A stretch of 64,000 nucleotides of DNA from Rattus norvegicus (Eukaryota > Chordata > Mammalia > Rodentia > Muridae), in contig NC_086028.1 in the NCBI RefSeq assembly GCF_036323735.1, forward strand, positions 37,442,001 to 37,506,000. The letters are read 5' to 3'. Every line of letters begins with the position of its first letter. The stretch's first letter is position 1. The position numbers were made by a program, and so were the translations under genes. This document shows positions 53,670 through 64,000 of the stretch, piece by piece. The notes under the pieces were generated by a model, which searched no databases, was not told the DNA's origin, and saw nothing but the letters and a program-made list of their open reading frames with translations.

Positions 53670-55325
53670 TTAAGAAAGTCCAAGTGGATCAAGGACCTCC
53701 ACATCAAACCAGATACACTCAAACTAATAGAAGAAAAATTGGGGAAGGATCTCAAACACACGGGCACTGAAGAAAATTTCCTGAACAGAACAGCAATGGC
53801 TTATGCTCTAAGATCAAGAATCAACAAATGGGATCTCATAAAACTGCAAAGCTTCTGTAAGGCAAAGGACACTGTGGTTAGGACAAAACGGCAACCCGCA
53901 GATTGGGAAAAGATCTTTACCAATCCTACATTTGATAGAGGGCTAATATCCAAAACATACAAAGAACTCAAGAAGTTAGACTCCAGAGAGCCAAATAACC
54001 CTATTAAAAAATGGGGTTCAGAGCTAGACAAAGAATTCTCAGCTGAGGAATGCCGAATGGCTGAGAAACACCTAAAGAAATGTTCAACATACTTAGTCAT
54101 CAGGGAAATGCGAATCAAAACAACCCTGAGATTTCACCTCACACCAGTGAGAATGGCTAAGATCAAAAACTCAGGTGACAGCAGATGCTGGCGAGGATGT
54201 GGAGAAAGAGGAACACTCCTCCATTGTTGGTGGGTTTGCAAACTGGTACAACCATTCTGGAAATCAGTCTGGAGGTTCCTTAGAAAACTGGACATTGCAC
54301 TACCTGAGGACCCAGCTATATCACTCCTGGGTATATACCCAAAAGATGCTCCAACATACAACTAAGACACATGCTCCACTATGTTCATAGCAACCTTATT
54401 TATAATAGCCAGAAGCTGGAAAGAACCCACATGCCCTCAACAAAGGAATGGATACAGAAAATGTGGTACATCTACAAAATGGAGTCTACTCGGCTATCAA
54501 AAACAATGACTTCATGAAATTCATAGGCAAATGGATGGAACTGGAAAATACTATCCTGAGTGAGGTAACCCAGTCACAGAAAAACACATGGTATGCATTC
54601 ATTGATAAGTGGATATTAGCCCAAATGCTCAAATTACCCAAGATGCAATGCATGGACCACATGAAACTCAAGAAGGATGACCAAAATGCAGATGCTTCAC
54701 TCCTTCTTTAAAAGGGGAACAAAACTATCCATAGGAGGGGATAGGGAGGCAAAGTTTAGAGCAGAGACTGAAGGATTAGCCATTCAGAGTCTGCCCCACA
54801 TATGGCCCATACATATACAGCCACCAAACTAGATAAGATGAATGAAGCTAAGAAGTGCAGGCTGACAGGAACCAGATATAGATCTCTCCTAAGAGACACA
54901 GCCAGAAGATGTCAAATACAGAGGTGAATGCCAGCAGCAAACCTCTGAACTGAGAACAAGACCCCCTTTGGGGGAATTAGAGAAAAGACTGAAAGAGCTG
55001 AAGGGGCTTGGGACCCCATAAGAACAATGCCAACCAACCAGAGCTTCCAGGGACTAAGCCACTACCCAAAGACTATACATGGACTGACCCCTGGGCTCCA
55101 AATGCACAGGTAGCAATGAATATCCTAGTAAGAGCACCAGTGGAAGGGGAAGCCCTTGGTCCTGCCAAGGCTGGACCCCCAGTGCAGGGGATTGTTGGGG
55201 GAGCAGTAATGGGGGGGGGAGGGAAGGGGTTAGGGGGGTGATGGACAGGAAATCGGGAAAGGGAATAACATTTGAAATGTAAATAAGAAATACCCAATTT
55301 AATAAAAGTGGAAGAAAAAAAAAAG
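53670..55325 (+). mobile_element. L1, 5'-truncated, inserted in an LTR
   Basis: It contains the ORF2 3' third from GTCCAAGTGGATCAAGGACC, then the 3' UTR (CTGACAGGAACCAGATATAG, CAGAGCTTCCAGGGACTAAG, GCCCTTGGTCCTGCCAAGG), and ends AACATTTGAAATGTAAATAA plus an A-rich tail. About 1.65 kb remains. The host LTR continues on both sides and the target is duplicated. Confidence 0.95.
53739..54711 (+). pseudogene. LINE-1 ORF2 C-terminal remnant, broken
   Basis: An open stretch (53739-54365, 208 codons) matches the L1 ORF2 protein downstream of the reverse transcriptase: FLNRTAMAYALRSRINKWDL, then TYLVIREMRIKTTLRFHLTP. The Cys/His motif C-x3-C-x7-H-x4-C is intact at residues 149-167 of this stretch. 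The frame meets TAA at 54363. It would otherwise continue, and a one-base loss near 54432 shifts it, so the rest of the tail (54448 on, with SAIKNNDFMKFIGKWMELEN) lies in another frame. The whole N-terminal endonuclease and most of the reverse transcriptase are absent by 5' truncation. It cannot make an active ORF2 protein. Confidence 0.93.
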
Positions 55326-55425
55326 GAAAATTCTTTATAGTTGGTTCTCAAGGAGGCGTTTTCTCAATTGAGATTCCCTCCTTTCAGATTACTCTAACTT
55401 GTGTCAAGTTGACATAAAAGTAGTC
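55326..55425 (-). mobile_element. MaLR-related LTR, minus, part 2
   Basis: GGAGGCGTTTTCTCAATTGA, GATTCCCTCCTTTCAGATTA and CTTGTGTCAAGTTGACATAA complete the LTR begun at 53353. The first bases are the right copy of the L1 target duplication. Confidence 0.85.
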
Positions 55426-55607
55426 TGTACACACTGTCTCAAAAAAGCAAAACAAGAAAATAAGAAACATAGTACCATACTTCAGTGTCTCAGGCTCAGT
55501 TAATTTTATGTCCTGGACCTCAGTTTTTACCCTGTCCTGAACTTGTCCTGAGTTAGGACCAAGCAGAGAGGTCTCTAGTCATTGGGAAATGACCAAGGGA
55601 TTTCATA
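55426..55607. other. Unassigned
   Basis: Nothing recognised. Confidence 0.4.
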
Positions 55608-55717
55608 GGCAGATCTGGAGTTGGGGACACATCCTTGTTATCCCAGTACTTAGGAAGCAGAGACAGGACTGCATGAACCACATGTGGATTCCCTATCTCA
55701 AAAACAACAGCAAAAAA
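55608..55717 (+). mobile_element. B1-related SINE, old
   Basis: TGGGGACACATCCTTGTTAT, CCCAGTACTTAGGAAGCAGA and GATTCCCTATCTCAAAAACA with an A-rich tail. Confidence 0.6.
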
Positions 55718-56074
55718 CCATTTACATTCCAAGCTATGGATGAGTTCCTAACCTTAATTTCTACTTATTAGAAGGGTCTACATTATTGATTATAGGCAAG
55801 GGACTTAATAAATACAGCCATTTCCTTCCCATGCTAACTGGTTGCTACCAGTAGAGCCAGGCTTGGGTGGTTGAGGAGCCATAGATAAGGAAACTGCTGA
55901 GAGGTCAGGAGGCAAGAATGGGCAGTGGGTGGGTTGGAGGGTCCTCTGAGGCAAGGCTGGATCACTGTCCCCCGTGCTCATGGAAGACCTAAATCTGTCC
56001 AGGCAAAGCTCTAGAACCACACCTTATTATTCTTATTCACTGATTTATAAATATTTAAATAAATATTTACTGTA
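55718..56074. other. Unique sequence
   Basis: Nothing recognised. Confidence 0.4.
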
Positions 56075-56152
56075 TTTATGCTGGGAATCAAACCCATGAC
56101 CTTTAGCATGCTTTAGGAAAGTACCCAGCTGAACTACAATCCCCAATTCTGG
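56075..56152 (-). mobile_element. ID-type SINE, minus
   Basis: TATGCTGGGAATCAAACCCA, TGACCTTTAGCATGCTTTAG and CCCAGCTGAACTACAATCCC are a decayed ID complement. Confidence 0.65.
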
Positions 56153-56264
56153 GGCAGCTCATGCCTAACTAATGTGAGCCAACGGTGCTGGGAAAAGAAT
56201 TCTCTTCCTGTTGGCGGCTTTGAGGCCTGTCTGCCATGTTAAATAGGTAGAGGTAACTGTTCTG

Positions 56265-56480
56265 GGGAACTTATGTTCCTTCCCTGTTGCTGTGGTAACA
56301 AACTGCCCCAAGCTGGCTGGGTTAAACAACACACATTTGTTGTTTTACATCTAGAAATTAAAACTGCAAAATCAAGTTTTATGGTGCTAAAAACAAGGTG
56401 TCAAGCCTCGGGTTCGCATGGGGGTTATTTTGGTGGCTCTGCGCTCATGATGAAGCCTGTTTTGTTCCCAGCATAAGCTC
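56265..56480 (-). mobile_element. MLT1-like ancient MaLR LTR fragment, minus
   Basis: TTGCTGTGGTAACAAACTGC, GGCTGGGTTAAACAACACAC and TAAAACTGCAAAATCAAG followed by CAAGGTGTCAAG follow the complement of mammal-wide MLT1-type LTRs. Confidence 0.5.
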
Positions 56481-58124
56481 CTGGCTTATAAGGCACTGTT
56501 CTGAGCATGGCACGCCTGCATCCTGGACCTGAAAGTGTCAGCTGAGACGGGGCCTGCGGGGTGTTTCCCTGGTATTGTGGCCCCTGAGTCAACCGGGCTT
56601 GTTATGCCAAGAAGCTGCTGGCTGGCCAGCCCTGCTGTGAAGGGCCTTTCCAAGCAGGCATTTGTGGGATATTGGAAATGCAGGCTATGAACTTATCCAC
56701 TGTCTGAGTGCATCCTTACTCAGGCCTTCGGAGAAGCTGAAAGCTGTACAGTTAGAGGAAGACAAAGCCCTGTTTGTAAGGCCTCTTGGCCATGGGAAGT
56801 GTCTTAGGCTCCTTTCTCCAGCAGAGTCTCCCATGAGAGCCCTTCACCCTCAGAGTGCTAAACTTAACAATGGTACCCTCCTCCCGGCCCAGCACCAATC
56901 GGAGTCTGCCTTGTGCCCATGTCCAGAAAGGAGGCTGTCTGCCTGTGATTGTGTCTGGAAAGTATACTGAACACCATCCCCTGAGCTGGAACTTGAAAGA
57001 CAGTACAAAGTGCGTGATGTGAGGGCAGCGTGTGCTGGCTGTGGGTTCTTGAGGTTATGGACAGTGTAACCACATGCACCATGGAGGGGTTGGGAGAGTA
57101 AGGCTTAGGAGGCAGGGGTGCCGGAACAGGGGGTTATCTAGCTTTATCTGCCTCTGGCTGGTGACTCCAAACCGCTCTGGTATCTGCTGGTCTCACTATC
57201 TCCTCCTCTGATTCTGATGCTCCTGCCTCCCTTGAGGAGGACCTTCTGATGATACTGGATACTGGTGGCCATCTCTCCACCTCTGGATCCTTCCTAATCA
57301 CCCTGCAGAGCCCTTGTTCTTCACAAGGAACCACACGTATAGTGGCCAGGCACCAGTCATGGACACCTGTGGGCAGCGTTCTGTCCACTAGAGAGCTGCA
57401 CGCTGAGCGCTGTCACCTCCCTGTCCTGGGGTATACTTGCTTTTCCTTCTCATGTCCTTCTCATGTCTCATGGTAGGCATGGTAAGTGTCCACCATTGAT
57501 TCATTAATTAATCAGTTAATAAATCAGTCAATTAATAAAATGCTACACACTATGGTGACAGATATCCTTTTCCTATGGCTCATCAGAATGTGGCTGTGAG
57601 CTGGGAACTGAGGGTTTGGGTTTCTGCTGCCATCACTCACCCTGTGTTGGTACAAATTCAGCCCTAACAGGCAGTTGAGAAAAAGATCATGTTAACTCCC
57701 TAGCCATGTCAGACTGTAGCTCAGAATCTAAGCCAATAAAGGATGCAAGGCCCCCTCCATCCCTTTACATTCTCCTAGCTGAGTGGTCTGTCCAGAGCCC
57801 TGTTCTTCTGGGGAGGTGTCTGGGGTAGGTGGGTGGGGAGCTTGGATCTCTGTTGGGATAGGAGGATGCTGGGTGATGCCCAGCTTGAACTCTGTTGCTT
57901 CCGGGTAGATCAGCAGCAACAGAGGTAGGTTTCCTGAGGCTTCCTGAGTCACTGATGAATGTGGTCAGAAAGGAAGGAGCTCAAAGTCCAGGCCTAGCAG
58001 CCTGATCCTGCCTGCTGGTGCGTCTCATTCACAACACTGGGAAGGAGGAAGTAGCATCATTTCTGCAAAAGGTGTCTTGTGGTTGTGATGATTAATTGAA
58101 AAGAATATGGAACGGTTATTTAGA
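56481..58124. other. Unique sequence, no gene recognised
   Basis: An AT-rich run of TTAAT/AATCAGT motifs lies at about 57498-57540. Frames reach 102 codons without a recognisable domain. Confidence 0.4.
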
Positions 58125-58388
58125 GTTGTGTATGTGATGTGTGTATATGTGCACGTATTTTATAAGTGTACGTGTGTGTGTCCATGTCCATATGGAGGTC
58201 AGAGGTCCACGTCTTGTGTCTTCCTCAATGACTCTCCACCCAGCCGGGCTGGTGAGCCAGGAAGCTCCTGGGATCTGCTTCTGGGATTGCAGACATGTAC
58301 TGCCATGCCCAGCTCTCCATGTGGTGCCCTGGATGCTCATGCTTACAGAGCAGCCACAGCTCACTGACTGACCATCTCCCCAGCCCAG
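58125..58388 (-). mobile_element. tRNA/B1 composite SINE, minus
   Basis: GTGTGTATATGTGCACGTAT, ATATGGAGGTCAGAGGTCCA, a B1-like centre (GGGATTGCAGACATGTACTG), GATGCTCATGCTTACAGAGC and ACTGACCATCTCCCCAGCCC. Confidence 0.7.
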
Positions 58389-58989
58389 GTTGGAAGACCT
58401 TGATGGAAAAGTCTTGAGTTAGTGTGAAGGGAAGCTCACTGTGGATCATGGTGTGCAGGCATGATGGCAGAGGGTCAGCCCAGTGGTTGAACCCATTGCT
58501 TTTCCCATTAGTTATCTTATGAGAAACAACTAAACCAACCAAAAAAACCCAAGTGTCAGACCTGCACTTGTCCTACCCTGGATCCTCATCTGACCTCCCA
58601 GAAGGGAAAATCTGTCATGTCCAGGTCTGGACACTACCCACTGAGGTTCCAGGCCCTTGCAACCCTGGGTAATGGGGCAGGATTCTATGCCATGTTGTAT
58701 TAGTGTTAATGGACAAAATGTACAGAGTCCAGTGTAGGACCTGTGTCCATCTGACTATCCCCTCAGCCTGTGGACCTCTGCACTGGGTATAAACCTTGGT
58801 TTAGCTTCTGGCAAGAGATTGCTGGGCTCTCCAGCATATGGGTGCTTTGAACTTTTATGGTTTTGTGGAGGGTTTGGGGGTTACTGTGCTCTAAGTGGAA
58901 TCACTAACCTCAGGTCTGACTGAAAGTCACCTGTCAATACAGAGGCTCCATTGGAGGAGATAGAGTTCTCTCTCATGAACCTTGGTAAC
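58389..58989. other. Unique sequence
   Basis: Nothing recognised. Confidence 0.4.
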
Positions 58990-59375
58990 CCTGTGCATCA
59001 TGGGTATTTTAATTGTCAATTCTGAGAAGAAAGTATCCATGAGAGACTGGCCAGGTCAGGCTGGCAGGTCTTTGGGGGACTGTGTTTGCCTTCACTGATG
59101 TGGGAAGACATAGCCCAAAAGGGGACAGGGCCATCCCCTGGTTTGAGGCCCTGGACTACATAAGGACAGAGAAAGATATCCAGACACCAGGCCTGTCTGC
59201 ATGCTTTTCTCTGTTGCTCGACTGTGGATGTGACAAGATGAGCTGTTTGAAGTCTCTGCTTAATGGTGTTCCCTGCTGTGATGGACTATGACCCAGAACT
59301 GTGAGCTGAAAGAAATCCTTTCTCCCGTAAGTTGCTTCTTGTCAGAATATGCTGTCACAGCAACAGTAGACCCCT
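58990..59375 (+). mobile_element. MaLR-related LTR-like repeat, old
   Basis: TTTTAATTGTCAATTCTGAG, CTGATGTGGGAAGACATAGC, GTGATGGACTATGACCCAGA, ACTGTGAGCTGAAAGAAATC and CTGTCACAGCAACAGTAGAC match the family layout with many changes. Confidence 0.6.
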
Positions 59376-60274
59376 GGGCACAGGAGAGATCCAAGCCCAG
59401 GGCTGAGAACAACTGCCTGATTGTTCACCATTCTGGCCAGCAGGTGCAGCGTATGCTTAGTTTACCTGTGGCTATTTCATTACTTTGCTCTTCATGATTC
59501 TGAGGCTTGTGCCCATCATGTAACCACATCTCCTGACCGCATCATACATGACCCTTGAAAAGTGCGCCATGAGAGTTGGCCGTGTATGTCTAATGAAGCA
59601 CACAGATGCTTGGCCAGAGCCTGGAGTCCTGCATGCATAACAATGTCTTGAATTTGCTGTCCCTTAGAAATCAAGTGTGAGCAGAAAGTGCTTCTGCTGC
59701 TCTCACGGGCCTGTGAAAGGCCCTGCTCTGCCCAGTCCCAATCTCACACTCGCCCCCAAAGCCTCTGAGGTGCTAACATGCAGAATTTTCTCTGAACTGG
59801 TTTCCTTAGAAGCTCACTCAGGGTTTTTCAGCACCCTAGGGTGTCTCCAGTCCTCGTAGGGGCTGGTAAAGAATTCTCAAAATCATTTGCTTCCAATAGA
59901 AAATGGAATCTGTGCAATACAGCAGTTTTAGCCACATCAGGAGACTCACGAGATGGAAAGTGCCACCAAATCCAAGCAAGGCGACTCAGTGTCTCACTCT
60001 GAGAGCTAGCACTAGCTGACCTATGAGAAGAAATGGCTTTCCAAAGCTAGAATCTTCTCAGAGAGGTTTAGGCTGGATGAGGACTTGGGGCACAGCTACA
60101 ACCATACAGAATTTCTTTTCTTTTTCTTTTTTACAAATCTTGTCTTTATTTTCTATTTTTATAGAAAGTACATATCCTTGCAGGTGAAGAGTGTTATTAA
60201 ACACAAAATCCGACTGAGGTCTGAGCACCAAGCCTTGGGCAGTGAGTCCATAGAGACAAGAATATCGCCATTTG
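59376..60274. other. Unique sequence
   Basis: No gene recognised. Confidence 0.4.
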
Positions 60275-60482
60275 GTGTTGGAAAGATGGCTAACCGGTTA
60301 AGAGTGTGTACCAGTATTACAGATGAGTCCCTCATCTCCCAGCACTCACAGGGTGGCTCACAATTGCCTGTAACTCCAGCTCCAGGGGATCCAACGCCCT
60401 CTTCTGGCCTCCAGAGCACCTGCACTCATGTACACATTCCTAAACACAGCACACATGCACATAAAATGTTAAAAATAAAATA
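60275..60482 (+). mobile_element. B3 SINE
   Basis: TGTTGGAAAGATGGCTAACC, GGTGGCTCACAATTGCCTGT, AACTCCAGCTCCAGGGGATC and CCCTCTTCTGGCCTCCAGAG with an AAAATAAAATAA tail. Confidence 0.92.
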
Positions 60483-60627
60483 AGCTGGGTATTGTGACTT
60501 ATATGCTTAATCCTAGCACCTTGGAGGCGGAGGCAGATGAATCCCTATGACTTCAAGGCCAGCCTGGTCCATATAGCAAGTTGCATGCTAACCAGGCTCC
60601 ATTTTGAGACTATGTCTCAAAAACAAA
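60483..60627 (+). mobile_element. B1 SINE abutting the B3 tail
   Basis: GCTGGGTATTGTGACTTATA, CACCTTGGAGGCGGAGGCAG, TGACTTCAAGGCCAGCCTGG and TGTCTCAAAAACAAA. It starts exactly at the B3 tail, so it probably inserted into that A-rich site. Confidence 0.9.
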
Positions 60628-60635
60628 GGGTTAAA

Positions 60636-60718
60636 GGTTTTAAATATTTAAACAAAAAAAAATTTGCTTAAACTTTGTTTAAATTTTCATTTAAAAATTT
60701 AAACACTTTTAAAAAGTC
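60636..60718. repeat. AT-rich TTTAAA-rich low-complexity tract
   Basis: TTTAAA occurs repeatedly with self-complementary flanks (TTTAAATATTTAAA and AAAATTTAAAC), so several short hairpins are possible. Confidence 0.75.
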
Positions 60719-60824
60719 TCCACCTGCTAAACCCTTGTGTTGACAAGTGTGCTCAGAACCAGAACATTTTAGCCTCGGTTATGTGCTTTACAGCCATTTA
60801 ACCTGGTACTGGAGAAACAGCTGG

Positions 60825-60962
60825 CCTGTTTCCCCATCTGTGAAATGGTGACGGTGGTGGTCTGCAGCTCACAAAGGTAGAAGAGTGAAGCGAGCCAGTG
60901 TTTACAGACGTGCAAGAACAGAGCTTGGCACACTGGGTCGGCGTGTGCTTGCTGATGTGCTG
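60825..60962 (+). mobile_element. MIR SINE, old
   Basis: CTGTTTCCCCATCTGTGAAA, TGGTGACGGTGGTGGTC and a later AACAGAGCTTGGCACACTGG are the MIR 3' core and tail region. Confidence 0.6.
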
Positions 60963-61179
60963 AGCATTCATGGGGACCAAGGTGGGCGGGTGCTAGCCAG
61001 GTGGGTTCATGTCCAGAGAGGAAGGTGGAGGGAGCCGAGTGTGGAACAACTCTAGTTCCTCACAGAGCCATGCAGGGACTCTTAATTAAAACATGGATTC
61101 TACTGCTGGCCTCTGTTGTTAATATTTAGGGTGAGTCATTTATCTCCCTCTGCCTTGGGGTATTTGTAGGGAATGCTGG

Positions 61180-61335
61180 GTTACAGTGACAAATAGGCTT
61201 CATAATTTCAGTGGCTTAGCACAGTACAACTTTATTTCCTGCTCTAGGACAAACGCTAGGCAGGTGCTCAGATCACGGAGGCAGCTGCCCTCCACACGGA
61301 CACTGGGGACCAGGCTGATTCTGGCTTTCAAATTC
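61180..61335 (-). mobile_element. Ancient mammalian repeat fragment
   Basis: CATAATTTCAGTGGCTTAGC, ACAGTACAACTTTATTTCCT and CACACGGACACTGGGGACCA resemble the complement of a mammal-wide LTR or DNA element that carries CAGTGGCTTAAAACAAC. Family not assigned. Confidence 0.4.
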
Positions 61336-62619
61336 ACACTGGGAATCAACATCCTGGTCCTGGTGGGAAGGGCATGGGGGAAGGCCTGCTTCATGCTACT
61401 CAAGCTGCCCTTAGAGGCGGCCTTCAGCACTGCCGTGACAGCTGGGGGACAGGGCACGATGATGTGTCTGCACCGAGTGGCAAGCACTCCTACGTGATAT
61501 CCGTAACATGTCTAAGGAAGACCAGACTTTCCTAGATATCTCCATTTGCTCCTCCCTATAATCCCAGGTGACGTTCCCTGTCATCCCGACTGACAAAGGG
61601 TCATCACAGAAGCTACGTGCTATAAAAGGTGCCAAGACACCTGAGCTGGAAAGAACTGTGCAGGTTGGGCAGGGGCGTTGGTCATTGTTTGGGTACACTA
61701 GCTTTGGTGCAGGAGAGTCAGATGGGGGATCTGCTGACATATAGGCATCACCCCTTTAGTGTTTCCTGACTGAGTCGATCAGTTCAACCAGTCTCCACAT
61801 AGGAGAAGTTCTTTGACCTTCCCTGGGTGCCAGAGACACAGAGGTGCTGTGACAAGTTTGATAAACCCTACTGAGGTGAGGGTGGGGAGCAGGTATGAAG
61901 TAGAATGGTGTACAGTACGAATGGGTGCACACTGAATTCAGACCAGGGGATCATGCCCGCTTTCTCAGGAACAGAAGGAGTTTTCCCAGTAAGTAAAGAC
62001 TTAGCCTGTGAGGGTCCAGGGGGAGTAAGAGTTTGAGAAACCGAAACTTGGTGTGGCTAAATCCTGCTTGGAGAAAGCCAAGCGCCAAGAGTGGTTGGCA
62101 GATAGGGCAAAGTTTTGGAGGCTTCCTGAAAAGAGTCATGGAAGCTTGCCTTCTCATAGGAAAGATGGCTGTTTTCTGGAGCCATGGTGATATATATTTA
62201 AAGCTCTTGCTGAAGCATCCCGTCTATAGCCAACTCCATCTGTTCCACCAGGTACCTCACTAACCAAGTCCCTGAGAATGATATGAAGAGACCAGGGAAG
62301 GCTATGCTCTGTGCTTAGACTAAATCTAATTGACAAAGGTCACCCTCATTCTCAGCACACACCATTTATTTAGGAGGAGCTGAGCTCATGAGGAACGTGT
62401 TTTCATAGACTCATAGGTGGATTTAGTGCTTCTTAGGAGTGGGAGGTAAGGCCCAAGCCTGGCCAAGGCTGCAGTGCCAAGAGGCTGGCTCCCAACTGCA
62501 TACTTGGAGGTTAAAGTCTTATGGGATCATGTCTTTGTGCCTTCAAATCTAGTCCTGGCTGTTCAACAGAATTGTCTGTCAAGAATGCTCAAAACACCAG
62601 TCAGGAATGCAATAAACTC
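61336..62619. other. Unique sequence
   Basis: No gene recognised; frames at most 109 codons. Confidence 0.4.
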
Positions 62620-62725
62620 AGCATGTATGTGTGCACGTGTGTGCACATGTATGTGAGTGTGTGTGCATGCATGCATGCACACAAATGCACGTGCATATGA
62701 GAGAGAGAGAGGGGGGAGGGTGGGG
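62620..62725. repeat. Alternating GT/GCAT tract, then (GA)n and G-rich
   Basis: GTGCACGTGTGTGCACATGT, GCATGCATGCATGCAC and GAGAGAGAGAGG run consecutively. Confidence 0.9.
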
Positions 62726-63965
62726 GGGTGACTGAGCTAGAGCATGATAGAATTGGCCCTGACAGGTCCCACCTGATTTGGGGATGAATCCTTTTGCTCA
62801 GAAGTCATTTCAGGTGACAGTGTCCCGACTCTGAGACATCTAGCTGCGTTGATCTTCCTGGAACCATGACTAATTTTTGATTCTCTGTCTTCATATACCA
62901 GGCATTAGCCAAAGTACCAAAATATACCCTCAATTTGCAGAGAAGTGGAAGATGTTCAAACACAGAATCAAAATAAAGGATGATTTTTCATCCATCCCCA
63001 AAGCCTTTCATTTTCCGGAAGCATAGAAACAGAGTGGGTGGCAGCAAGGACATGTGGGGACTGCAGATCAGTGCATTAGTGGTCTTCGGGAAAGGACAGC
63101 TCACACCCATGAGCGGCTCTGGGCAGAGGCTCAGTCAGGAGTCATCTCTGCCCAGCCCAGCTGTGCGCTCCTTACCTCTACCAAGCAGCTTGATGCAGTC
63201 AAGAGCACTGGAGAAACAAAAGGAAGCCATGGGCCCCTCATCCATCTGAGCTCAGCAAAGAAGCCCTGCTGGCTTGCACACCTCGCACATCTGGGTTGGC
63301 CAAGAAGCCCTGTGCTTCCTCCTCTTCCGTTGAAGTGTATGTGGTGGGGCAATTCTCACAGACCTCAGAGGCTGCCAGGGACCATGGGGGAATCTGCACT
63401 AGTTTCTGCCCCAACTTTGAGGCCACTGTCGGCTGACCTGTACCCAACCTTCCTAGGGCTGCCTCTCTCCCAGCCCCTCCCAGTACTTCCTGCTGTCCTG
63501 AGTGTTTAAGTGTGTTCCTCTGAAGTTCCTATACTAGAAACCTAATTCCCAGGGCAGTAGTGTTGAGATCGGGGTCCGTGAAAGATGAGCAGGTCCAGAG
63601 GTCCTGCAGTTCCAGCCAACTGCTGAGGGGCTGCATCTGCCTGTGATCTTTTGCAAAATCCAAAGACCACGAAAGACATCACATAGTAAGAGACCAGCAG
63701 TGAGTGAGGAGACCAGTCTGCCTGCCTATAAAGCCATCAGGGTTCATGCACGAAGGCTGCACTCTGATGATGATAGCCCAACCCCCTCCCAATGGCCCAA
63801 ACGTTAACCCTTTACCTGAATCAAGTTTCCGTCATGTCTCGCAATGGAGATTAAATGACAGCACAGAAGGCCTGGGAGACATGCTCAGACCTTATCTAAG
63901 CCAGCAATATTTATTTATTAAATCAGCAGCACTTGTTTATGCATTATTTGATCCTCTTCTAAAAA
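62726..63965. other. Unique sequence, possible MLT1-like scrap
   Basis: GAAACCTAATTCCCAGGGCA (63536) resembles an MLT1-type LTR fragment. The 151-codon frame at 63054-63509 has no recognisable domain. Confidence 0.35.
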
Positions 63966-64000
63966 CAGGTTCTTACTACGAAGTCCAAGCTGGCCTCCTA
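63966..64000 (-). mobile_element. B1 SINE, minus, cut by window end
   Basis: CAGGTTCTTACTACGAAGTC and CAAGCTGGCCTCCTA match the start of a complemented B1; the rest lies outside the window. Confidence 0.55.

Noticed and set aside
53739..54365. A functional 208-residue gene
   Set aside because: It is the 3' part of a 5'-truncated L1 ORF2 with a premature stop, a frameshift downstream and an L1 3' UTR plus A-tail.
63054..63509. 151-codon frame as a candidate exon
   Set aside because: No similarity recognised, Pro/Ser/Leu-rich as expected from local base composition, and no paired splice sites noticed.

Overview
This window looks like ordinary nuclear DNA from a murid rodent, most likely rat. 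The evidence is the density of B1, B2, B3, B4-type and ID SINEs, the Lx-type and younger L1 retroposon tails, two ORR1-like MaLR LTRs and long (CA)n tracts. A recent ID insertion with a perfect 16-bp target-site duplication favours rat, where ID elements amplified strongly. I recognised no protein-coding exon, processed pseudogene of a cellular gene, tRNA or rRNA gene, CpG island or CRISPR array. Open frames are short and inside repeats, or are forced open by tandem repeats. The only recognisable protein remnant is the broken C-terminal part of a LINE-1 ORF2. The window is best read as intergenic or deep intronic. Family names were recalled from consensus memory without a library search, and borders are usually good to about 10-30 bp.

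Layout. 1-8.5 kb: ancient and Lx-type L1 fragments, all antisense, with SINEs set into and between them. 8.8-14 kb: an ORR1-related LTR, then about 4.9 kb of a decayed antisense L1 whose ORF2 landmarks run in order and which has been entered by B1, B3 and an ORR1-like LTR. 14-17.6 kb: sparse SINEs and repeat-poor DNA. 17.67-19.37 kb: a minisatellite of 61 units of 28 bp with no length change, carrying variants spaced 14 units (392 bp) apart. 20.4-23.1 kb and 28.1-29.7 kb: repeat-poor DNA. 23.1-24.1 kb and 38.9-40.5 kb: antisense Lx-type L1 3' regions. 25.3-27.2 kb: fragments of a repeat I cannot classify. 32.39-32.53 kb: a GGGGCT hexanucleotide array joined to the head of a SINE. 33-34 kb, 51.2-51.7 kb and 53.7-55.3 kb: sense-strand L1 3' ends; the last is nested in an LTR whose two halves flank it. 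36.9-37.7 kb: repeat-poor, with TAATTA-type motifs and a perfect 16-bp palindrome. 41.5-51 kb: mixed SINEs, including a B3 with an internal duplication and an AAT/ATT hairpin. 55.4-64 kb: mostly unique DNA with old repeats (MIR, MLT1-like) and a few SINEs.

No genes are seen working together, and I found no convincing undescribed system. The most informative structures are the 28-bp minisatellite, the head-born GGGGCT array, the unclassified repeat near 25-27 kb, and insertions whose target-site duplications reveal their history.
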